Translations under genes and position numbers: made by a program
In this document: positions 1 through 7,223 of the stretch, piece by piece
Layout: every line of letters begins with the position of its first letter
Numbering within the stretch: position 1 is the first letter of the stretch
Notes under the pieces: model-generated
Told to the model about the DNA's origin: nothing
What the model saw: the letters and a program-made list of their open reading frames with translations, nothing else
Databases searched by the model: none
Assembly (NCBI GenBank): GCA_964475135.1
Contig: CAYYWL010000028.1
Coordinates: 1-21,346, forward strand
DNA from: TMED14 sp964475135
GTDB taxonomy: Bacteria; Bacteroidota; Bacteroidia; Flavobacteriales; Schleiferiaceae
Reading direction: 5' to 3'
DNA: 21,346 bases

Positions 1-16
1 CACCCTAAAGGAGAAC

Positions 17-50
17 AAAGCCGAACGCCTAAAGTGTTCGGCTTTTTCTT
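17..50 (+). terminator. Rho-independent terminator of an upstream gene
   Basis: A perfect 10-bp stem (AAAGCCGAAC at 17-26, GTTCGGCTTT at 36-45) with a 9-base loop is followed by a T-rich run (TTTTTCTTTT). The T-run on the plus strand means it ends a plus-strand gene lying left of the window. It separates that gene from the lipid cassette starting at 160. Confidence 0.85.
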
Positions 51-74
51 TTGATGTACGCCATCGCACCCCAG

Positions 75-86
75 TTTTTGCAAAAA
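75..86. promoter_or_regulatory. Palindrome upstream of the patatin gene
   Basis: TTTTTGCAAAAA is a perfect 12-bp palindrome inside a wider imperfect dyad (CCAG at 71-74, CTGG at 90-93). It lies about 75 bases before the patatin start, in the only non-coding stretch that could hold this operon's promoter. It could be a regulator binding site or simply an AT-rich dyad. No exact TAnnTTTG box was found between here and the start codon. Confidence 0.3.
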
Positions 87-159
87 TTGCTGGTGCAGCA
101 CATGACTTGTGTAAAAAACGTGTGTACAGCATTACACTTTTTGTTAGTTATTTGGCGGG

Positions 160-1134
160 ATGAACCACAGAGATCGCGACCAACTGCGCATTGTGTCCAT
201 TGATGGTGGCGGAATCAAAGGCCTGTACTCTGCATCGGTGCTCGCGGAGTTCGAAGCGCAACTCGGGCAGCGTTGGAGCGAGTACGTGGATTGGATTTTT
301 GGAACTTCCTCTGGCGGAATCCTTGCGCTCGGACTTGCCGCGGGGAATTCCTCTGCGGAACTCGCCCACTTTCTACGTGCCAAAGGACCTTCGATTTTTC
401 CGAATCCTACTCAGGGAATAGGACGGCACATGCAGCAGGTACAGCACGTTCTGAGGCAGCTTCGACTTCAAGGAAAGTATGCCCCGGGTGCACTTCGAGA
501 TGGCCTAGACGACCTTTTTGGTGGGCTTCGCATGTCCGAACTTAAAACCAATGTGAGTATAGCTTCGGTGAACCTGAGCAACGGATCACTTGTCGTGTTT
601 ACGCGCCAGTCGCATCCGGATCTGTTGGTTCGCGACGTGGCTCTTGCAACTTCAGCGACTCCGGGTTACTTACCCGCCCACGAAATCCAGGGCCAGCTTT
701 ATGCCGATGGCGGACTGTGGGCAAATTCACCCGCGCTGAGTGGCTTGGTTCACGCCGAACAGCACATTCAAGGTGCTCGCCGCATTGATTTGCTTTCCAT
801 AGGAACTGTAGAACAGCCTGAAGGCTACGAGTCAACGGGCGCTCCGCGAAACCTACCGCAGTGGATTCAGCGCATGTTTCATGCTTCGACCTATGGTCAG
901 GCGGAACTTACCCATCAGGCCGTCGCGTCGTTTTTGCCCAAACTGGCACCTGAAACGGCGTACATCCGCATTCCGCCACCTGTAATTCCCATCGATCAAA
1001 TTGGCGCTGTGCGCATGGACACGACGCACCCTGCCGCGCTCGAAGCCTTGGTGAACTGTGGCCGCACCGAAGGGCAAAATCAGTTGAGTAATCCGGATAT
1101 CCGTCGATTCCTTCAAACCCAAGCTCATGGTTGA
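160..1134 (+). CDS. Patatin-like phospholipase (acyl hydrolase)
   Basis: This 324-residue protein carries all patatin landmarks. The glycine-rich oxyanion-hole motif DGGGIKG is at residues 15-21, the nucleophile elbow GTSSG at 48-52 (Ser50), and the catalytic Asp in ADGG at 182-185 (Asp183). The stretch ATSATPGYLP before the Asp is also typical. The family hydrolyses acyl esters of phospholipids or other lipids with a Ser-Asp dyad. There is no signal peptide, so it should act in the cytosol or at the inner face of the membrane. The next gene, a CTP transferase, overlaps by 8 bases and is followed by a phosphatidyltransferase, which suggests phospholipid turnover or remodelling. The fold is shared with CapV effectors of CBASS defence, but no cyclase gene is visible. 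The ATG at 160 is the first start in a well-conserved frame, and no clear ribosome binding site precedes it. The family is certain; the substrate is unknown. Confidence 0.9.
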   Translation: MNHRDRDQLRIVSIDGGGIKGLYSASVLAEFEAQLGQRWSEYVDWIFGTSSGGILALGLAAGNSSAELAHFLRAKGPSIFPNPTQGIGRHMQQVQHVLRQLRLQGKYAPGALRDGLDDLFGGLRMSELKTNVSIASVNLSNGSLVVFTRQSHPDLLVRDVALATSATPGYLPAHEIQGQLYADGGLWANSPALSGLVHAEQHIQGARRIDLLSIGTVEQPEGYESTGAPRNLPQWIQRMFHASTYGQAELTHQAVASFLPKLAPETAYIRIPPPVIPIDQIGAVRMDTTHPAALEALVNCGRTEGQNQLSNPDIRRFLQTQAHG

Positions 1135-1684
1135 GTTGCTCATGTGGAACCTGAAATGGGTGCTGCTTCCCACTGCGGTGGCTGGCGTACTTCATATGCT
1201 CGTGGTTCGCGGTGGAATCCTGAGTACCCTCGCGCACCCCATTTGGCTCAGTGGTTTTGGTCCCAACAAAACATGGCGCGGAGTACTTGTTATGACCACG
1301 TTAGCCTCGCTATCAGTTTGGGGTCAAGCACTCATATGGGAACCCAGCTTACCTGTGCACCCCTTAGTTTGGGGTGCCGGATTGGGACTCTTGTACGTAC
1401 TTGCTGAATTACCGAATTCGTTGGTCAAGCGCCGACTGGGAATACCCTCTGGATCCCAAAGTGCGCGCTTTCCTTGGTTGAGCGCGGCTATTGATAAGTT
1501 GGATTCCGCGCTACTCGGAGCCTTGGTCCTCGCTTTATGGATTCCGGGTAGTGAACTTGAATTTGGCATAAACCAATCCTATGGATTTTGGACGGTGGCA
1601 TCCGTAAGTCTCGCCGCCAACAGTGGAATTCATGCATTCTTGTCGTGGATTCTTGTCGCCCTTCATATTAAACAGCGTTTTTAA
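1127..1684 (+). CDS. CarS/CdsA-like CTP:phosphatidate cytidylyltransferase family membrane protein
   Basis: This 185-residue protein is strongly hydrophobic, with about five likely membrane segments. It shows the CarS (CDP-archaeol synthase, DUF46) signature: GPNKTWRG near residues 45-52 and, further on, NSLVKRRLGIPSG followed by DKLDSALLGA. Family members activate a phosphatidic-acid-type lipid with CTP to give a CDP-lipid and pyrophosphate. Its place directly before a CDP-alcohol phosphatidyltransferase fits that role, because the product would be the next enzyme's substrate. The start overlaps the patatin stop by 8 bases, and a second in-frame ATG lies at 1142. The archaeal name of the family should not be read as archaeal lipids here: in a bacterium the substrate is probably ordinary phosphatidic acid or an unusual diacyl or dialkyl lipid. 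The family call is good; the substrate is inferred. Confidence 0.75.
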   Translation: MVELLMWNLKWVLLPTAVAGVLHMLVVRGGILSTLAHPIWLSGFGPNKTWRGVLVMTTLASLSVWGQALIWEPSLPVHPLVWGAGLGLLYVLAELPNSLVKRRLGIPSGSQSARFPWLSAAIDKLDSALLGALVLALWIPGSELEFGINQSYGFWTVASVSLAANSGIHAFLSWILVALHIKQRF

Positions 1685-2251
1685 ATGCTTCGACACATCC
1701 CCAACGCATTAAGCGTGTACCGAATTATCATGTTTCCCGTGCTTCTTTATTTGGTATATGAGCGTAACGAATTGTTATTTAGTTGGTTGATTTGCATCAA
1801 TTTGCTTACCGACATTGCCGACGGTTGGATTGCCCGTCGCTTTAACCTTCAAACTGAGCTGGGAGCCCAGTTGGACTCAATTGCCGACTACGGAACCTAT
1901 GCCGCCGCATTTTATGGCCTCTACGTCTTCAAAAAGGCAACTATTGGGCCCTGGTTTGTACTCGTATGGGTGTTTGTAGCATTCATTGTCAGTTTTTTAA
2001 TTCTTTCTTTTTTGAAGTTTGGCACCAGCCCACGGCTTCATTTGTATTCGACCAAAGTGGGCGGCTACCTGCAAGGATTTTTATTTTTCTCGCTCTTTTC
2101 GTTCGGGTTTTGGCCGCCTTACTTTGCCTTTGCTCTGGTTTGGGGCGTAGTTTCATTTACCGAAGGCATACTTATTCTCGCATTGCTCCCTGAAATGCGG
2201 TCCAATCAAAAGGGTTTGTACTGGGTACTTCGGAACCGAACCCAGTCCTGA
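1685..2251 (+). CDS. CDP-alcohol phosphatidyltransferase
   Basis: This 188-residue integral membrane enzyme has the complete family motif D-x2-DG-x2-AR-x8-G-x3-D-x3-D: Asp43, Asp46-Gly47, Ala50-Arg51, Gly60, Asp64 and Asp68. The four aspartates bind the metal ions and the last acts as the base. These enzymes displace CMP from a CDP-lipid with an alcohol (glycerol-3-phosphate, serine, inositol phosphate or similar) to form a phospholipid head group. About six hydrophobic segments follow the usual layout. The ATG comes immediately after the TAA of the CarS-like gene with no gap, so the two are probably translated together, giving a lipid-activation step and a head-group step in one unit. Which alcohol is used cannot be read from the sequence. 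It may be PgsA-like or make a less common lipid. Confidence 0.88.
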   Translation: MLRHIPNALSVYRIIMFPVLLYLVYERNELLFSWLICINLLTDIADGWIARRFNLQTELGAQLDSIADYGTYAAAFYGLYVFKKATIGPWFVLVWVFVAFIVSFLILSFLKFGTSPRLHLYSTKVGGYLQGFLFFSLFSFGFWPPYFAFALVWGVVSFTEGILILALLPEMRSNQKGLYWVLRNRTQS

Positions 2252-2258
2252 ATCGTCC

Positions 2259-2290
2259 TTTGCTCGGTCTGAGTAGGTTCGGTACCTTTG
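2259..2290 (+). promoter_or_regulatory. Bacteroidota-type promoter of the LysM-SGNH-MBOAT operon
   Basis: TTTG at 2259-2262 and TACCTTTG at 2283-2290 are separated by exactly 20 bases. This matches the known Bacteroidota housekeeping consensus (-33 TTTG, -7 TAnnTTTG). The -7 box ends 6 bases before the ATG at 2297, so the transcript would have almost no leader. It also rules out the TTG at 2288, which lies inside the box, as the start codon. Confidence 0.75.
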
Positions 2291-2296
2291 GACTCC

Positions 2297-2887
2297 ATGC
2301 GAAGCTCTTTAGTGGTATTCTTTGTTCTCATCGCCTCTTCGCTGTGGGCACAGGACAGCCTTCGCTACCAACCCATTTTTATGAATCCGGCAAAGCTTCG
2401 TGCTGCCCAATCCGCATTTCAGTCAGCTTCGCCCCGAATAGGGCCATTTGGACTGAGCCAACCCGCTGCGGCCCGCTTTGGTTGGGATCGTGTGCAGCGC
2501 GATTCGGCGTATGCCTTTGCTGCCGCACAAACACTTTGGTTGGACTACTTGTGCCTTTTTGAAGACAGCCTCTGTGCGGACCTTGCACTGATACGCTCAC
2601 CACGGTCGGTCTGGTCTGAGGTAGGGGTTCCTGAGCGCTTTACGGGTGATCGGGATGGTGCGGTTCCGCCATTTATGGCTGCACCAGGAAGTGCCGAGCC
2701 AAAGCTGCCTGTGGTACAGAAGGCCCCGTCAACGGATCCTGCCGCGCCGTTGCGTATCACGGTGCGCACTGGCGACAGTTTTTACCGAATTCTCAGCCGT
2801 TACCCAGGGGTGAAGCTCGAGCAACTCTATGCGGCGAATAAGGGATCCGACCGCATTTATCCCGGACAAATACTCGTAATTCCGTAA
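2297..2887 (+). CDS. Secreted LysM-domain protein
   Basis: This 196-residue protein begins with a clear signal peptide (MRSSLVVFFVLIASSLWAQ), so it should be exported to the periplasm or beyond. The C-terminal 45 residues form one LysM domain, starting ITVRTGDSFYRILSRYPGV and ending IYPGQILVIP. LysM domains bind N-acetylglucosamine-containing glycans such as peptidoglycan. The middle (roughly residues 20-150) is not recognised and ends in a proline- and alanine-rich linker. The start at 2297 is chosen because the signal peptide begins there and a promoter box covers the alternative TTG at 2288. Its stop overlaps the next gene's start (TAATG). It leads an operon with two SGNH proteins and an MBOAT acyltransferase, so it may anchor or guide that machinery at the cell wall; this role is inferred. 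Confidence 0.82.
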   Translation: MRSSLVVFFVLIASSLWAQDSLRYQPIFMNPAKLRAAQSAFQSASPRIGPFGLSQPAAARFGWDRVQRDSAYAFAAAQTLWLDYLCLFEDSLCADLALIRSPRSVWSEVGVPERFTGDRDGAVPPFMAAPGSAEPKLPVVQKAPSTDPAAPLRITVRTGDSFYRILSRYPGVKLEQLYAANKGSDRIYPGQILVIP

Positions 2888-4242
2888 TGCGCCACAGTCC
2901 TTGGTTAACCCTTGCCCTCGTAGTGGGGGGATTGCTGCTCCTCGGGGCGGTGGCGGCCATTCCAGAGGCGCTGCGCCCGGCTGGCCTGAAGCTTCCGACG
3001 GTCGACCTCAGTATGTGGGTATCCGAAGATGCGGGGCTTCGGGTGGTTCCGGAATCAGATACGCTTGCTGATGCCGTTGAGGCCGCTGAATTGCCGAAGG
3101 CAGCTCGACATGGTGCGGGGCTGCTCGAGTTTCCCCAAGGCGACAGCTTGGGATTCCAAAAGTTTGCGCGGGCGCTTGACGGAGCCGCTACCCGCGTCGT
3201 TCGCGTCCTTCACTACGGGGATTCCCAAATCGAGGGCGACCGGCTCTCGGCAGACATCCGAGGTATGCTTCAAAATCGCTACGGCGGTATGGGTCCTGGC
3301 CTTCAAGGCATGGATCCGTTTGTACCTATGGCGAGCGTCGATCACCGTGCGAGCGGAAACTGGCGCCGCTACGCATGCTTCGGGCGGCCAAGCGACCGCG
3401 AACCTGCGAATTTGTACGGAGTGCGCGGTATCGCTCACCGCTATGAGGGCAACTCGGCGAGCATGGAGTTCCGCAACCGAAGCTACGGCTACGAGCGGGT
3501 ACGCCAAGGCCAAAAGCTTACGCTTTACCTCGGTCCCTACGAGGGTCCAACCGAGATAAAGGTGTACTACGAAGACAGCTTGGCCCACATTCGCTACTAT
3601 TCCCAAGGTGATCCTGGGCTGATGGAGTTTAAAGCTCCGCGCCCCATGGGCCGAGTGCGGGTTGAGTTCAAGGGCGAGAGTCCGCTGTGCTACGGAGCCG
3701 CCTGGGATGGCCTCAATGGCGTGGCTGTTGACAATATATCCATGCGGGGCGCGGATGGACTTGGGTTTAAGCGCATCGACGCGAGCCACTTTAGCTCGTC
3801 GCTCAAGCAGGCTAATCCGGGTCTCGTAATTCTGCAGTTTGGCGGAAACGCGGTTCCGTACTTCAAGTCGGCCGGCGAAGTGGAACGCTACGGCCGTGCC
3901 TTTGCGCGCCAGATTGCCGTCATTCAAAAGGCGCTGCCTGGAGCAGATGTACTTGTTATTGGGCCGAGCGACATGGCCCACAAGGTTGGAACCGAATGGG
4001 AATCCTACCCCTACGTCGATGAAGTCCGTGACGCGCTTCGGTCGGCGGCGCACGTGCAGGGAGCGGCGTTTTTTGACGTCTACGGATTCATGGGAGGTGC
4101 AGGTAGTATGACTGACTGGGTGGCACGAAATCCACCGTTAGCGGGCTCGGACCACATTCACTTTACGCCCAATGGAGCCCAAAAAGTAGGCAAGGCCCTG
4201 GCCGCTGCACTCGAACAGGAACTTGCGCGCCATGCGAACTAG
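2887..4242 (+). CDS. SGNH/GDSL hydrolase-like protein (envelope, first copy)
   Basis: This 451-residue protein has an N-terminal hydrophobic segment (about residues 7-25) that would export it or anchor it in the inner membrane. The SGNH blocks are visible: block I HYGDSQIEGDRLS with nucleophile Ser113, block III FGGN with Asn321, and block V SDHIHF with the Asp422/His425 pair. Between blocks I and III is a roughly 200-residue insert rich in beta-type sequence, probably a carbohydrate-binding-like module. SGNH proteins beside MBOAT enzymes usually transfer or remove acyl groups on polysaccharides. The ATG shares one base with the stop of the LysM gene, and the end overlaps the next SGNH gene by 11 bases. 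Together with that neighbour it looks like a diverged tandem pair. Fold and catalytic residues are well supported; transferase versus esterase is open. Confidence 0.82.
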   Translation: MRHSPWLTLALVVGGLLLLGAVAAIPEALRPAGLKLPTVDLSMWVSEDAGLRVVPESDTLADAVEAAELPKAARHGAGLLEFPQGDSLGFQKFARALDGAATRVVRVLHYGDSQIEGDRLSADIRGMLQNRYGGMGPGLQGMDPFVPMASVDHRASGNWRRYACFGRPSDREPANLYGVRGIAHRYEGNSASMEFRNRSYGYERVRQGQKLTLYLGPYEGPTEIKVYYEDSLAHIRYYSQGDPGLMEFKAPRPMGRVRVEFKGESPLCYGAAWDGLNGVAVDNISMRGADGLGFKRIDASHFSSSLKQANPGLVILQFGGNAVPYFKSAGEVERYGRAFARQIAVIQKALPGADVLVIGPSDMAHKVGTEWESYPYVDEVRDALRSAAHVQGAAFFDVYGFMGGAGSMTDWVARNPPLAGSDHIHFTPNGAQKVGKALAAALEQELARHAN

Positions 4243-5574
4243 CGCCTTTGCAATTGCCGTGCTGCTCGGGGCTGCGTCGCTTCGGGCCCAGATTACTCCG
4301 GTGGGTACGCCCGAACTGGTGTTTCCCGCGGGGGATTCCGCCTTTCAGCGCGTGTGGAACCGCCTCGATACGCTCGTCTACGAGGGTAGGGGGAGCCTCA
4401 ACATCATTCACATCGGCGGATCGCACGTTCAGGCGGGGATGCTGACCGACGCGGTGCGCCGCGGGCTGCACGCCATGAGTCCTGATCTTCACGGTTCGGT
4501 GGGCTGGCTTTATCCTTTTGCTGTGGCGGGTACCAACAATCCGCGCAGCTACACGGTGACCAAGTACGGAACATGGACGGGGCAACGCTGTTCGGTTCCG
4601 CAGCACCGTGGGCCTTGGGGCTTTGCGGGAATCCGCGCGTTCACCGGCGATTCAGCGGGCTTCACCATGCTGCACAAAGAGTTGCCGTTGCAGGCCTCTT
4701 CAGTGCTACTTTTTTATCCGAATTCCGACAGTATTAACCCGCCGACGGTCAAAGGCCCAGTTGCCGAGGTGCTGCGCCGACCCGACGGAATCGAAGTGCG
4801 TTTTGACCGCCCCATNNNNNNNNNNNNNNNNNNNNNNNNNNNNNNNNNNNNNNNNNNNNNNNNNNNNNNNNNNNNNNNNNNNNNNNNNNNNNNNNNNNNN
4901 NNNNNNNNNNNNNNNTTGCCGAGGTGCTGCGCCGACCCGACGGAATCGAAGTGCGTTTTGACCGCCCCATAGATACCCTTCGCGTGCAGTGGCAACCGCG
5001 CAAAGGGCGACGCGACACGTTGAGCCTCGAGGGCGTGCTCTTTCGCCCCGCCGACCCCAACGGAGTGCGCTACCATGCAGTGGGTGTGAATGGTGCGGCA
5101 ACCCATAGCTATCTGAAGGCCGTGCGTTTTGAGTCGCAGCTACGCGAGCTTCCGCCCGATGTGGTGGTGTTTGGCCTCGGAATCAACGACGCCCACAAGT
5201 ACCGAGGCGAATTCGATACGCTGGCCTACGAGCTGCGCTACGACAGCCTGGTCGATGCCGTGCGTCGCGTCAATCCCCACGCTCAGTTTATTTGGCTTAC
5301 CAACAATGATGCGCTCTACAAAGGCGTCAACAATCCGCACGGCATACTCGTTCAGCGATCTATGCTTCGCCTTGCAGCCAAGCACCACGGGGCGGTGTTT
5401 GACTTTTTTGCCCTAATGGGCGGATACGGGTCGGTGCGCCGTTGGATGGCCAACGACTGGGCGCGACCAGACGGAATCCACCTCAGTCAAATCGGCTACC
5501 AAGCGCACGCGGACTGGTTCGCCAGCGCGTTCACCAAGGCCTACCTTCGCCACCAAGAATCGACCGCATGGTAG
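4232..5574 (+). CDS. SGNH hydrolase-like protein (second copy), split by an artefactual gap
   Basis: The gene starts at ATG 4232 with a signal peptide (MRTSAFAIAVLLGAASLRAQ), 11 bases inside the previous gene. Block I reads HIGGSHVQAGML, with Ser64 as the likely nucleophile in GGSH instead of the usual GDS. After the gap come block III FGLGIND (Asn267) and block V RPDGIH (Asp362/His365). The N-run 4816-4915 breaks the frame as written, but the 55 bases at 4761-4815 recur exactly at 4916-4970. Merging the copies gives 1188 bases, an uninterrupted 395-residue protein. The repeat is therefore a contig overlap and the gene is intact. It is shorter than the first SGNH protein and ends inside the MBOAT start (7-base overlap). 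It probably works with the MBOAT enzyme in glycan O-acylation. Confidence 0.85.
4761..4970. other. Artefactual assembly gap with 55-bp duplicated flanks
   Basis: The 100 Ns at 4816-4915 are a placeholder. The 55 bases before them (4761-4815) are identical to the 55 bases after them (4916-4970). An exact 55-base end overlap is what a de Bruijn assembler with k=55 leaves at contig ends. The true sequence is very probably one copy with no Ns, which also restores the reading frame. Confidence 0.93.
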
Positions 5575-7223
5575 ACGCCCTGAAATCCCTGCTCTACGCC
5601 GAGGCGAGCCGCCCCTGGACGTTTCTGGAACTGGGGTTCTGGATCTTCTTTGCGTTGGTGCTCGTGGGGTTTGCTGGCCTCGAGCGCCGATTGGCCCTGC
5701 GCAACGCCTACCTCATGCTGGCGAGCTGGTTTTTTTACTACCACACCAGCCAGTGGTATGTGGTGCTGCTCATTTTTACGACCGCCGTCGACTTTGGGGT
5801 GGGGCATGCGCTGCACCGCACCCAAAGGAGCATCCTACGCAAGCTGCTACTCGCGATCAGCATCGTCAGCAACTTGGGCGTCCTCTTCTTTTTTAAGTAC
5901 GCCTACTTTGCGGCCGAAGTATGGAACGACCTCACGGGCATGTCGTGGTCGCCTACGCCGTTTTGGGCGGGTTGGGCAAACGGCCAGCTGGGTACCAACT
6001 TTGTTGAGGACGTTATCCTGCTCCCTGTCGGCATCTCGTTTTATACGTTTCAGTGCCTTAGCTACACCGTAGATGTGTACCGGCGAAACCTAGAGCCCGT
6101 TCGCCGCTTCACCGACTTTGCCTTTTACGTGAGTTTCTTTCCGCAGCTCGTGGCCGGACCCATCGTTCGGGCAAGCGAGTTCGTGCCGCAGCTCTACCAG
6201 CCTTACGCCGTAACCCGAAGCCAGTTCGGCTTGGGCATGTTCTGGGTCCTGAACGGATTCCTCAAAAAAGTTATTTTGGCGGACTTTCTGGCGGTACACC
6301 TCGCCGACCGAATCTTTAGCCAACCGACACTTTATACGGGCTGGGAGAACGCCCTCGGTCTGCTCGCATACACCATGCAGGTCTATGCCGACTTCAGCGG
6401 CTACACCGACATTGCCATCGGAATCTCACTTTGGATGGGCTTCACCCTCACCAAAAACTTCAACTCACCGTACAAGGCTCAAAGTGTGGCTGAATTCTGG
6501 AAGCGCTGGCACATGTCCCTCTCGAGCTGGCTCAAGGACTACCTCTACATTCCGTTGGGCGGAAACCGCAGCGGTTCCGTCGCGAGCTACATCCTCATTT
6601 TTGCAGGACTGTTCGGCCTTGCTTGGTGGGCGCCTACTTCGGTGGTTTCGTACGGTCTTGCTGCGACGGTCCTGGTGTTCTTGCTGCTCTATCAGTTTTT
6701 ACCAGCATTTCGCCGCGGGTTCAACACCAACGTGAACCTCTTGCTCACCATGCTTCTGGGCGGCTTGTGGCACGGAGCCTCGTGGAATTTTGTCGTGTGG
6801 GGCGGCCTGAACGGCCTCGGGTTGGTGGCGTACAAGCAGTGGTCCCGAATCCGGCCGTATTCGGTGGGCACCTGGCCCCTGAAGGCCCTAGGGGTGCTGG
6901 TAACCCTGTTGTTCATCACGTTTACGCGCATTTGGTTCCGCGCCCCGGACTGGGACACTGCCATGGCGATGCTGGATCAGCTGACTACAGGTTGGTCGGT
7001 TCCGCCTTCGCTGGCAATGCTTGTGGCGTGGTGGCGTCCCGCTTTAGTCCTGGCTATCGGTTTTGGAATTCACTGGATCCCGGAGCACCACAAGGAACGC
7101 TACCGGACCGCTTTTTCGTCTCTGAATCCCGCATGGTTGCTTGCGGCAGCGGTGGTTGGGGTCCTTGTCGGCTACCAGTTTATGGCAGCCGAAAGCCAGC
7201 CGTTTATTTACTTTCAGTTTTAG
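5568..7223 (+). CDS. MBOAT-family O-acyltransferase (AlgI/DltB-like)
   Basis: From ATG 5568 this is a 551-residue, many-times membrane-spanning protein. MBOAT signatures appear in order: FYTFQCLSYTVDVYRR, PQLVAGPIVRASEFVPQ, YADFSGYTDIAIG, EFWKRWHMSLSSWLKDY (His315) and GGLWHGASWNFVVWG (His402, the expected active-site histidine). AlgI-type enzymes pass an acetyl or other acyl group across the inner membrane to a partner that modifies an exported polysaccharide. The two preceding SGNH proteins are the likely partners. The frame is open upstream to 5442, but 5568 is preferred: the extra 42 residues would lie inside the preceding gene and are not hydrophobic. The start overlaps the previous stop by 7 bases. 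The last 20 bases overlap the convergent mltF-like gene. The family is certain; acyl group and glycan are unknown. Confidence 0.93.
   Translation: MVDALKSLLYAEASRPWTFLELGFWIFFALVLVGFAGLERRLALRNAYLMLASWFFYYHTSQWYVVLLIFTTAVDFGVGHALHRTQRSILRKLLLAISIVSNLGVLFFFKYAYFAAEVWNDLTGMSWSPTPFWAGWANGQLGTNFVEDVILLPVGISFYTFQCLSYTVDVYRRNLEPVRRFTDFAFYVSFFPQLVAGPIVRASEFVPQLYQPYAVTRSQFGLGMFWVLNGFLKKVILADFLAVHLADRIFSQPTLYTGWENALGLLAYTMQVYADFSGYTDIAIGISLWMGFTLTKNFNSPYKAQSVAEFWKRWHMSLSSWLKDYLYIPLGGNRSGSVASYILIFAGLFGLAWWAPTSVVSYGLAATVLVFLLLYQFLPAFRRGFNTNVNLLLTMLLGGLWHGASWNFVVWGGLNGLGLVAYKQWSRIRPYSVGTWPLKALGVLVTLLFITFTRIWFRAPDWDTAMAMLDQLTTGWSVPPSLAMLVAWWRPALVLAIGFGIHWIPEHHKERYRTAFSSLNPAWLLAAAVVGVLVGYQFMAAESQPFIYFQF

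Noticed and set aside
160..1134. CBASS anti-phage effector (CapV-like patatin)
   Set aside because: The patatin fold matches, but no CD-NTase cyclase or ubiquitin-like/E1-E2 accessory gene adjoins it. The gene is fused to lipid-synthesis genes, and a terminator separates it from whatever lies to the left. The E1-like tcdA is 10 kb away and is a tRNA enzyme.
1127..2251. Archaeal-type ether lipid synthesis in a bacterium
   Set aside because: The CarS family name suggests it, but no geranylgeranyl-glycerol phosphate synthase or related gene is present. The CarS fold also handles ordinary phosphatidic acid.
3055..4053. 332-codon minus-strand open frame opposite the first SGNH gene
   Set aside because: It lies wholly antisense to a well-supported gene, and its translation is rich in Arg, His and Val without domain signs. 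It is a shadow of a GC-rich gene.
4232..5574. Pseudogene or frameshifted SGNH gene
   Set aside because: The break comes from the N-run and the duplicated 55 bases. Merging the overlap restores a single frame with all catalytic blocks.
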